Part shown: in pieces, positions 1-7,274 of the stretch
Numbering within the stretch: position 1 is the stretch's first letter
Layout of the letters: the number at the start of each line of letters is the position of its first letter
Source: Murimonas intestini
GTDB lineage: Bacteria; Bacillota; Clostridia; Lachnospirales; Lachnospiraceae
DNA: 64,000 bases
Assembly: GCA_003148945.1 (NCBI GenBank)
Contig: QGGY01000008.1
Location: 62,001 to 126,000 of the forward strand
Direction of reading: 5' to 3'
Program-made: the position numbers and the translations under genes
Notes under the pieces: model-generated
What the model was told of the DNA's origin: nothing
Database searches by the model: none
The model's input: only the letters and a program-made list of their open reading frames with translations

Positions 1-314
1 TTTAAGAGGAATCTGGTGACCCCAAGGCGTATGGCTGTCTGGGCATAGTCAAAATCTCTGTAGCCTGTGAGGATACAGATCATCATATCCGGGAACTCCA
101 CCTTCAGTGCAGCTATCATCTTCAGCCCGTCCCGTCCCGGCATAGCTATATCTGAAAAGATAATATCCGGTTTATTGACACGGATCTTCTCCAGTCCCTC
201 ATTCCCGTCGCTGGCTGTATCCACAACAGTGCACCCGTATTTCTCCCAGGGCACTACCTTGGATATCCCCTCCACTATAATTGGCTCATCATCAATTATC
301 ATAACCTTGTACAT
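1..314 (-). CDS. Response regulator, receiver domain (3' end cut by window edge)
   Basis: Reading the minus strand from an ATG at 312-314 gives MYKVMIIDDEPIIVEGI, a classic receiver-domain start with the acidic pair IDDEP. The phosphoacceptor Asp lies in IIFSDIAMPGRDG at about residue 56, the conserved Thr in CILTGYRDF, and the visible part stops near the conserved Lys (FLFK). A GGAGGT ribosome site sits just upstream of the ATG. Only about 104 residues are inside the window. A receiver next to a YesM-type sensor and a sugar ABC transporter is usually a YesN-type regulator with an AraC DNA-binding domain; that domain is outside the window, so this is inference. It is the last visible gene of the minus-strand block that begins with the sensor kinase at 3841-5619. 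Confidence 0.9.
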   Translation of the reverse strand, partial: MYKVMIIDDEPIIVEGISKVVPWEKYGCTVVDTASDGNEGLEKIRVNKPDIIFSDIAMPGRDGLKMIAALKVEFPDMMICILTGYRDFDYAQTAIRLGVTRFLL

Positions 315-426
315 ACGTACCTCCCACATTTAAACCCAAATCCCGGGTTCAGTATACAGACCGGCAGCTATTCAGAATTACTGTGCACATATTTTTGATT
401 ACAGCGCATATGTTTTTGAACAACCG

Positions 427-459
427 GACGGGGCATTGCATTTATGCAACACCCCTGTC
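427..459 (-). other. Hairpin between permease and response regulator genes
   Basis: The arms GGGG-N2-TTGCAT and ATGCAA-N2-CCCC (430-441 and 444-455) form a tight hairpin with a two-base loop, extended outward by GAC/GTC with one bulge. There is no T-run on the minus side, so it is not a clear intrinsic terminator. It may stabilise the 3' end of the permease message or attenuate read-through into the response regulator gene. Confidence 0.5.
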
Positions 460-496
460 ACGTCTAAATCATTATAACACAGGCAAATGCCTTTTG

Positions 497-1357
497 TCAG
501 CCTTTAACAGCGCCTGCTGTCATCCCTTTGATGATATATTTCTGAAGGAAGATATATACAATGATGACAGGAACTACGATCAGTGTCACTGTAGCTGCCA
601 TAAGCCCGTAATTCGTTCCCTGCTGGGCCGTGATCATATTCAGAAGGGCTGTGATCGAATACTGTTTCGGTGTCCTTAAGAAAAAGCTCTGTGTAAACAG
701 GTCATTGTAGCTCCACAGGAATGAGAAGATCATAACTGTTGCAAATGACGGCTTTGTCAGCGGAACTATAACCTGGAAGAATATCCTGAACGGTCCGCAG
801 CCTTCCATAAACGCCGCCTCTTCCAATTCTATGGGCAGGCCCTTCATATATCCTGTAAGGATAACGATGGCGAATGAAAGGTTGCCCGCGATCAGCGGCA
901 GTATGACAGAAACAAGCGAGAGCCACAGGCTGGAGGTATTTACGATACCCCAGGAAGCCTCCATGGCAAATACGGGAATTATAGTTGCAAAAACCGGGAA
1001 CATCATCCCTGCCAAAACAGCAGTCATCATTACGTTTTTCAGCTTAAAATGATATCTGACCAGTGCAAAGGATGCCATGCCTGCAAACAGGACAACCGCC
1101 ACGGCTACAATACCTGAGATTACAATACTGTTCCTGTAGGCTCCCAGGATGCCTATCCTTTCAAATGCCTGTTTGTAATTTGACAGTGTAAACAGGTCCC
1201 CTGTGGGAATCGCAAAGGAATTGGATACAATTTCATTCCTGTTTTTGAAGGAATTCAGAATTATCCAGAAGATCGGATAAATCGTTGTAAGTGCCCAGGC
1301 GGAAAGGATCACATAGATCACGCCTGTTGACAGGGATATATGTTTTTTCTTTTTCAT
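497..1357 (-). CDS. Carbohydrate ABC transporter permease (MsmG/AraQ type)
   Basis: This 286-residue integral membrane protein has about six hydrophobic segments, starting with VIYVILSAWALTTIYPIFWI. It carries the permease EAA loop near residues 175-200 (ELEEAAFMEGCGPFRIF) that contacts the transporter ATPase. The C-terminal KGMTAGAVKG is typical of the second permease of sugar ABC importers. The start has a GGGGGAGAGG site upstream. It lies 13 bp after the other permease gene and shares the operon with the binding protein at 2349-3737. No ATPase gene is present; such systems usually use a shared MsmK-type ATPase encoded elsewhere. The substrate cannot be read from the sequence; the phosphorylase beyond 7275 makes an amino-sugar disaccharide one possibility. 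Confidence 0.93.
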   Translation of the reverse strand: MKKKKHISLSTGVIYVILSAWALTTIYPIFWIILNSFKNRNEIVSNSFAIPTGDLFTLSNYKQAFERIGILGAYRNSIVISGIVAVAVVLFAGMASFALVRYHFKLKNVMMTAVLAGMMFPVFATIIPVFAMEASWGIVNTSSLWLSLVSVILPLIAGNLSFAIVILTGYMKGLPIELEEAAFMEGCGPFRIFFQVIVPLTKPSFATVMIFSFLWSYNDLFTQSFFLRTPKQYSITALLNMITAQQGTNYGLMAATVTLIVVPVIIVYIFLQKYIIKGMTAGAVKG

Positions 1358-1370
1358 TTTCCTCTCCCCC

Positions 1371-2258
1371 TTAATAATCTTTCTCTTTAAATATTGTATT
1401 TACTATCTTGGACACTATGACTCCCAGTATAACGATGACGATGGCAATGGTAGAAGCATAGTCAATATCCCCTGTGATCATAGTCTGATGGTACATATAT
1501 GTGCCTGTCAGCCACGTAGCCCCGTTTGGCATTCCTGACCTGAACATGATCCATGGCAAGTCAAATACTTTCAGCGCTCCTGTGACAGCCAGAACCAAGC
1601 AGGTACAGATCACATTGTGCAAAAGAGGAAGCGTAATATATCTAACTCTTTGGAATTTCGATGCACCGTCTATAGATGATGCTTCATAAAGTTCCTCTGA
1701 GATATTGTTCAAACCTGTGATTAATATGACAAAGTAGAACCCTACGTACTGCCACATTACCGGAAGCATCATTGTAAATAATGCATAAGATTTATCTTTC
1801 CAGTCAATCAGCTTTGTAGCCCCGAAAAGCTCTGCAAACTGGTTGACCATACCTTTGTTGTATAAGAAGATCAGGTTAAATAAGAGTCCTAAAGCCGTAG
1901 CTGAGATAACGATAGGGAAGAAATAAACTGTACGGAAGAATTTAGCTCCTCTTTTTATATTGTCTACAAGCAGTGCCAGAATGATGGCGACACCCACCTG
2001 GCCTACGATTGTCACAACCATCATAATAAGTGTGTTGACGATCGCCGTCCTCATGGCTTTATCCTGGAAAAGCTTAACGTAATTGGAATACCACGGAGAA
2101 TTCAGCCCTTTACTTGCATGTGCCAGGCCGGTTATGGACTGGAAACTGTTATATATATTCATCAGAAACGGATAATACAGATATACTGCCATAAACAGAA
2201 ATGCCGGAAAGAGAAAAATCCACAGCGGCTTTTTATTTTTATAAATATTTGCACCCAT
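1371..2258 (-). CDS. Carbohydrate ABC transporter permease (UgpA/MsmF type)
   Basis: The 295-residue membrane protein starts with a short cytoplasmic tail and a first helix (IFLFPAFLFMAVYLYYPFL), as in first permeases of sugar importers. The EAA loop ELYEASSIDGASKFQRV lies near residue 190. It should pair with the permease at 497-1357 to form the membrane channel. A GAGGGTGG ribosome site precedes the ATG. The gene follows the binding-protein gene after an intercistronic hairpin (2279-2312), an arrangement that commonly lets binding protein be made in excess over permease. Confidence 0.93.
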   Translation of the reverse strand: MGANIYKNKKPLWIFLFPAFLFMAVYLYYPFLMNIYNSFQSITGLAHASKGLNSPWYSNYVKLFQDKAMRTAIVNTLIMMVVTIVGQVGVAIILALLVDNIKRGAKFFRTVYFFPIVISATALGLLFNLIFLYNKGMVNQFAELFGATKLIDWKDKSYALFTMMLPVMWQYVGFYFVILITGLNNISEELYEASSIDGASKFQRVRYITLPLLHNVICTCLVLAVTGALKVFDLPWIMFRSGMPNGATWLTGTYMYHQTMITGDIDYASTIAIVIVILGVIVSKIVNTIFKEKDY

Positions 2259-2278
2259 TGTTCCACCCTCTTCATATT

Positions 2279-2312
2279 AAGGCCGGAGACTCAAGATTTT
2301 GCCTCCGGCCTT
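2279..2312 (-). terminator. Intercistronic hairpin after the binding-protein gene
   Basis: Perfect 10 bp arms AAGGCCGGAG and CTCCGGCCTT flank a 14-base loop. On the minus strand (the direction of the operon) only two T residues follow, so it should be a leaky terminator or RNA-stabilising hairpin. On the plus strand six T residues follow. The position between binding protein and permease fits differential expression within the operon. Confidence 0.65.
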
Positions 2313-2348
2313 TTTTCTCTGATTAAAATAATTATACTGAGCTGTAGT

Positions 2349-3737
2349 TTACTGAGCAGCCTTTTCAGCCATCAGGTCAAGACTCTGCTGTACTGCATCT
2401 TCCGGTGTCACATCACCTGAAACGATAGCCGGCATTCCTGTGTCAAACATCGGAGTCCTGCAGTCCTGTGGAACAAGATCCTGTACAACTGCTGTAAAGG
2501 ATGTTACGCCTGCCATCATTTCCATAGACTTTAACTGCAGTGAATTGAACTGTGATTTGTCAACATCAGGAGCAGCTTTTAATGCAGATGCTGTATGCTG
2601 TGCAAATCTGGCTACCATAGCGTCACTTGTCATATAGTTAACAAATTCTACAACCGCTGCCTGTTTTTCTTCATCTTCCCATGCATTTCTGGAGATAAAA
2701 TATCCTTCTGAAAGGCCGCCCAGCACATCTGTTGCTTTTCTACCGTCTTTTGCCGGGAAATATGTTACTGCAAATTTATCAAGTCTCTCTGTATCCAGTG
2801 TGGACGGATCTTCCGGATCTGACTGGCAGTTAGTTGCAAGGCCGTTTACTCTCCAGGAACCGTCAACAAGGAATGCTGCCTTATCTTCCATAAACAGCTG
2901 GATTGTCTCTTCATCCAATGCTGAGAGTGTATTTTCAGGGAAATATCCTTTATCATAGAGATCCTTTATATCATTGAGTCCGGCTACCCATGCTTTTCCT
3001 GCCTCATCATCCACTGTCTCTGGTACATTCAGATGCGTTTCAGGTGTGTCATTGTTGAAAATTGAATACTCCCACCAGTAATGAGGTACGCTGCCAAGAG
3101 CTGCTGCTATAGGTGAGTATCCTTTTTCCTTGATTGTCTCACAGTCTGCCAGGAACTGCTCCCATGTATAATCCGGTCCCGGAACATCTATTCCGCAGTC
3201 TGCAAGTACTGTTGTATTTACAAACAATGCTTCCCAGTATCCGTTTACAGGAACAGAGTAGTTCTTGCCGTCAACCGGTGATGCACCCATACGTCCGTCA
3301 TCCATATTTGACGCATATTCCGGATATTTCTCACGGATCTCGTCAATTGACATTACCTTGCCTGCCTCAACAAACTCATTTGAATCCACCCCATTGAAGT
3401 AGAAAAGTACATCTGATTCAGATCCTGTCTGGAAGTCAGCTGACACACGTGCTTTGAAAGCCTCATTAGCTGTACCGGACATATCGTTGATCGTATTGCC
3501 TGTAGCCTCTTCATAAGCTTTAACTGCATCCTGGAAATTCTTAACGTTTCCGTCTTCGCCTGCGAATGTTGTTGTTACATTCAGCTCTACAGGATTCTCA
3601 GCTTTTGTAAGCATTGATGTATCAAATTCCTCTGTCCCTGCTGCCTCAACTGTTCCCATTCCTGCTGATGCAGACCCAGCGATCATTGTTGCTGCCATTA
3701 CTGTGCTTAATAATGCACTGACTACTTTTTTCTTCAT
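2349..3737 (-). CDS. Extracellular sugar-binding protein of ABC transporter
   Basis: The protein is 462 residues from an ATG at 3737, chosen because GGGAGGT stands 8 bases upstream and the residues that follow (MKKKVVSALLSTVMAATMIA) form a signal peptide. The open frame runs further upstream but without a ribosome site. The mature part has the family 1 solute-binding layout (ALTAEN-like core, WEQFLADCETIKEKGY, repeated acidic and aromatic patches). After the hydrophobic stretch comes IAGSASAG: the position where a lipoprotein would have Cys holds Ser, and an AXA signal-peptidase I site follows, so this binding protein looks secreted rather than lipid anchored. It heads the transporter genes and is preceded by the sensor kinase 103 bp upstream. 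Confidence 0.93.
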   Translation of the reverse strand: MKKKVVSALLSTVMAATMIAGSASAGMGTVEAAGTEEFDTSMLTKAENPVELNVTTTFAGEDGNVKNFQDAVKAYEEATGNTINDMSGTANEAFKARVSADFQTGSESDVLFYFNGVDSNEFVEAGKVMSIDEIREKYPEYASNMDDGRMGASPVDGKNYSVPVNGYWEALFVNTTVLADCGIDVPGPDYTWEQFLADCETIKEKGYSPIAAALGSVPHYWWEYSIFNNDTPETHLNVPETVDDEAGKAWVAGLNDIKDLYDKGYFPENTLSALDEETIQLFMEDKAAFLVDGSWRVNGLATNCQSDPEDPSTLDTERLDKFAVTYFPAKDGRKATDVLGGLSEGYFISRNAWEDEEKQAAVVEFVNYMTSDAMVARFAQHTASALKAAPDVDKSQFNSLQLKSMEMMAGVTSFTAVVQDLVPQDCRTPMFDTGMPAIVSGDVTPEDAVQQSLDLMAEKAAQ

Positions 3738-3840
3738 TTCATTACCTCCCGGATTTTTTATATATTTTGTATACCTTGTGATTATATTATCGCGCATCCG
3801 CAGGCAATTTTGAATAACCCGTTCTGCCATTTGTTGTATT

Positions 3841-5619
3841 TTATTGTTCTTTTTGCCCCCTCTTAATAACAAGTCTTGCCCTGATCCGGTTTTCCCCGGC
3901 AGATCTGATGGTCAGGCCGCAGTCGGGGCCATACAGGATGCGCAGTCTCTGATTCACATTTGCGATTCCCAGGTTGCCTGATGACTCCTTACTGGTGTCA
4001 TAATCAGGATCCAGCAGCCGCTCTATCTTCTCCTCATTTTCTTTTATCAGTGTCCCGCTGTTCTCAATATACAGGTAGAGGTAATTTTCCTCCATCTCTC
4101 CTGTGATCCTGACAATTCCTGAACCATTTGGCACGATTCCGTGCTCTATGGCATTTTCTATTACAGGCTGGAGAATAAGCCTGGGTACATAGCATTCCAT
4201 CATATCCTCATCCAGCTCTTTCTCAATCGTCAGCCTCTTGCCCAGCCTCTCTTTTGTAATGTACAGGTACGCATCCACATATATCATCTCCTCTGAAAGC
4301 AGCACCTCGGGCCTTTTATGCCTGTCCATGGCCGCATCCATAAGGGTGGAGAGTGATTCTATCATCTTTGATACCTTGATATTTCCTTCCAGCCTTGCCT
4401 CCCAATTGATGATCTCCAGCGTATTATTCATGAAATGAGGATTAATGTGGGACTGCAGTGCCATGATCTTAGCATCGCGCAGCGCCAGCTCTTCTTCATA
4501 TATATGATCAAACTGATACTTCAGGGTACTTGACATCTGGTTGAAGGATTCTGTAAGTGATATGAATTCTGTGGAACCAGGCTCGTCTTCCAGCTGGTAC
4601 CCCAGATTCCCGGCCTTTATCTGGTCACCTGCCCTCACCAGTCCCTGGATAGGCACTGCGATCTGGGTGTTCAGCAGCCGCATAAGCAGCAGCATGAGGG
4701 GAATAAGGAATAACAGCATCCCCAGAAGCACGTACTGGTAACCGAAAAATGAGGACAGGGCTGTGGACTTGTCAGCCAGCATCACTGTGGAAAGCCTGTA
4801 ATCACTTCCCCGCATAGAGTGGTAGACATAAAGGCCTTCACCGCTCCACTCGTAGCCTGACTTTTTGTCAGAGAGGTACCCCTGCTCTTCTTCATCTAAT
4901 TCCCTCCCCTGGAGAGTGATCATTTCATCCTGAAGCATAATGGTGAGCGCTGACCCTAAGGGGAAGCTTGTCAGAGTACTGAAGCAGTAAGACATATTGA
5001 TCCTCATTACCAGGGCTCCGATAGGCTCAAATCTGGAATCTATCAGATTCCTCACAAGATACAGCCGGCCGTTTACATATTTAAAAGCCACGGCTGTATC
5101 CAGCTCCCTGGCAGTTTCATAAATCTCTTCATGGTCATTTTTCCAATAGCTGTCGATCTGAGAGTAGCCCCCTCCTGCCCGGAGATTAAAAATACTTGTA
5201 TTATGTTTTTCAGGATTGTCATAATACCAGAAAACAGTATCCATAAAACAGATATTTGACTGGTACTGAGCAGATATATATTCCCTCGTCACCTGCATGA
5301 TTCCTGTCCACCTGCTGCTCTCCCAGTCTCCTTCCCCTTTATAGACAGTATCCCTGTATTTAAAGGCATTTTCTATCTCTTTGTCATAAGAAGCTTTTTT
5401 AGAATCCTTTACCGCATTGTTCAGCCTCTCCACACATATCTGGTCGTTAAAGGCCAGCTGGGCCTCCAGGCTCTGCGCCTTATTATCCGACCTGTTGCTC
5501 AGGATATAATATCCCATCCCCCCGATCACCAATACAAATGGCAGGAGCCAGCACATCAGTACAATGCCTATCATCCTCCCTCTGATGGAGTACATCTTTC
5601 TGTTTTCTCTTCTTCTCAT
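3841..5619 (-). CDS. YesM-type sensor histidine kinase
   Basis: A start at 5619 gives 592 residues and has GGGAGGA nine bases upstream; an upstream in-frame ATG at 5655 is poorly spaced from any site. Order of parts: N-terminal membrane helix (IGIVLMCWLLPFVLVIGGMGY), a large extracellular sensor region, a second helix (YVLLGMLLFLIPLMLLLM), a HAMP linker, then a His_kinase domain with the phosphorylated His in QSHINPHFMNN, an N box (PVIENAIEHG) and a glycine box (GNLGIANVNQRL). These are the marks of the LytS/YesM class that partners AraC-type response regulators. The partner is probably the receiver gene at 1-314. It likely senses a sugar ligand, perhaps via the co-encoded binding protein. 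Confidence 0.93.
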   Translation of the reverse strand: MRRRENRKMYSIRGRMIGIVLMCWLLPFVLVIGGMGYYILSNRSDNKAQSLEAQLAFNDQICVERLNNAVKDSKKASYDKEIENAFKYRDTVYKGEGDWESSRWTGIMQVTREYISAQYQSNICFMDTVFWYYDNPEKHNTSIFNLRAGGGYSQIDSYWKNDHEEIYETARELDTAVAFKYVNGRLYLVRNLIDSRFEPIGALVMRINMSYCFSTLTSFPLGSALTIMLQDEMITLQGRELDEEEQGYLSDKKSGYEWSGEGLYVYHSMRGSDYRLSTVMLADKSTALSSFFGYQYVLLGMLLFLIPLMLLLMRLLNTQIAVPIQGLVRAGDQIKAGNLGYQLEDEPGSTEFISLTESFNQMSSTLKYQFDHIYEEELALRDAKIMALQSHINPHFMNNTLEIINWEARLEGNIKVSKMIESLSTLMDAAMDRHKRPEVLLSEEMIYVDAYLYITKERLGKRLTIEKELDEDMMECYVPRLILQPVIENAIEHGIVPNGSGIVRITGEMEENYLYLYIENSGTLIKENEEKIERLLDPDYDTSKESSGNLGIANVNQRLRILYGPDCGLTIRSAGENRIRARLVIKRGQKEQ

Positions 5620-5740
5620 ATGAAATCCTCCCGCACCGCTCTTTCCCTTATACATTCCTTATATTTCTTATATACTATATATACGGCTGAATCCATTCTA
5701 GCATAGAATCCCCTGAATGGGCATAGCAATATTTTCTTAT

Positions 5741-5810
5741 ACCAAAAAGGAGAAGTGCCTGTAATCTATGATCTGACTTTTATCAGACAGATAGACCGTC
5801 ACTTCTCCTT
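5741..5810 (-). terminator. Intrinsic terminator after phosphohexomutase gene
   Basis: Perfect 11 bp arms AAGGAGAAGTG (5747-5757) and CACTTCTCCTT (5800-5810) enclose a 42-base loop that has further internal pairing. On the minus strand the second arm runs into five T residues (TTTTTGG). It closes the chbP-mutase transcription unit before the sensor kinase promoter region. Confidence 0.7.
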
Positions 5811-5833
5811 AAATCACCTATTTTTTATGAAGA

Positions 5834-7261
5834 TCAAAGACTTAAAAACTCTTCAAATATCTCACACAGCCTGGCTGCGTCCTTTTTATCCGGCATCTCA
5901 CAGAAGATACGCAGCAGCGGTTCCGTTCCTGAGAATCTTGCAATGATCCATCCGCTGTTATTGAAGTATACTTTACACCCATCCAGATATGAGACCTTTT
6001 CAATGGTAAAATCCATCTGAGGCAGAAGCTTATCTTCCATCAGTGTCTTATGGATCTCTTTCTTCCTCTCCTCAGTAAATTTATAATCTCTCTCTTCCAT
6101 GAAGATAGCGCCGTATTCTTTCTCGATGTCCTCAGCTATCTGGGACAGCTTCTTGCCGGTCACTGCTATCATCTCGATCAAAAGAGCAGCCGCATAGATG
6201 CCGTCTTTGCCGTGGATGTGCCCGCGGACAGTCAGTCCTCCTGAAGATTCTCCGCCTATCACGGCATTTGTCTCCTGCATCTTGGAGGAGATATATTTAA
6301 ATCCAACCGGGACCTCATAGCATTGCTCCCCAAAGCTCTCAGCAACCTTATCCAGCATATGTGTCGTGGCTACGTTGCGGACACACGGCCCTCTCCAGCC
6401 TTTATATTTAACAAGATAATAATACAGCAGCACCAGGATGTCATTTGGATGAAGGAATCTTCCCTTATCATCAATGACTCCGATCCTGTCCGCATCACCG
6501 TCTGTGGCTATGCCAATGTCACAGCCCCGGTCCAGCACATAATTCTGCAGTGAGCGGAGTGTCTGGGCATTGGGAGCCGGAAGCTTTCCGCCAAACAGTG
6601 TGTCATGTCTCTCGTGGATAGTCTCCACCTCACACCTGGCTATGGAGAGGATGGTCTTCAGAGAAGTCTGGCTGACGCCGTACATGGGATCAAGGGCGAT
6701 CCTGAGGCCTTTTTCCCTGATCACATCCATATTCACAGCCTGAATAATATTATCGATATACTCATTCAGAGGATTGAACTCAATGACAAGCTTTTCGGCA
6801 ACAGCTCTTTCATATGGCATGATCTCAATTTTCCCGCCCTCTGCCACACTCTGCTCTACCTCAGCTATATACTGTTCGATCTCCTTTGTCTGCTCTTCGT
6901 TGGCATCTCTGCCGCCCCGGGTAAAGACCTTGATACCGTTGTAAATAGCCGGATTATGGCTGGCTGTCACCATCATGCCGTAAGGCAGCTCATGAGCCAT
7001 CACATAATACATGATGAGAGGTGTGGGAGATGAACGGTTCACGAACCAGCAGGTAATATTCTCAGCTGCAAATACTTCACATGCCCACATAACTGCTTCT
7101 TTTGAAAGAAAGCGTCTGTCATATCCGATACAGATACCCTTGTGGTCCACGTCCTCATTCTTCATTTTCACAGCCAGAGCCTTTGACAGCTTCTGGATAT
7201 TCTCTCTTGTAAACTCATCTCCGATGACGGCCCTCCAGCCGCCCGTACCAAACTTAATCAT
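5834..7261 (-). CDS. Alpha-D-phosphohexomutase (likely acts on the GH94 product)
   Basis: The 475-residue protein has all four family motifs: substrate entry GTGGWRAVIG at the N terminus, the phosphoserine loop TASHNPAIYNG near residue 100, the metal loop DGDADRIG near residue 240, the sugar loop GGESSGG near residue 320, and the C-terminal phosphate loop RFSGTEPLLRIF. Length matches phosphoglucomutase/phosphomannomutase family members. It starts 13 bp after the chitobiose phosphorylase gene with AAAGGAG upstream. That pairing suggests it converts the released sugar 1-phosphate (GlcNAc-1-P, or glucose-1-P) to the 6-phosphate. Substrate choice between glucose and GlcNAc is inference from the neighbour; the family motifs alone do not decide it. 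Confidence 0.92.
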   Translation of the reverse strand: MIKFGTGGWRAVIGDEFTRENIQKLSKALAVKMKNEDVDHKGICIGYDRRFLSKEAVMWACEVFAAENITCWFVNRSSPTPLIMYYVMAHELPYGMMVTASHNPAIYNGIKVFTRGGRDANEEQTKEIEQYIAEVEQSVAEGGKIEIMPYERAVAEKLVIEFNPLNEYIDNIIQAVNMDVIREKGLRIALDPMYGVSQTSLKTILSIARCEVETIHERHDTLFGGKLPAPNAQTLRSLQNYVLDRGCDIGIATDGDADRIGVIDDKGRFLHPNDILVLLYYYLVKYKGWRGPCVRNVATTHMLDKVAESFGEQCYEVPVGFKYISSKMQETNAVIGGESSGGLTVRGHIHGKDGIYAAALLIEMIAVTGKKLSQIAEDIEKEYGAIFMEERDYKFTEERKKEIHKTLMEDKLLPQMDFTIEKVSYLDGCKVYFNNSGWIIARFSGTEPLLRIFCEMPDKKDAARLCEIFEEFLSL

Positions 7262-7274
7262 TTTATTCGCTCCT

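Noticed and set aside
3738..3872. N-terminal 45-residue extension of the binding protein
   Set aside because: The internal ATG at 3737 has a strong ribosome site and starts a signal peptide; the extension has neither.
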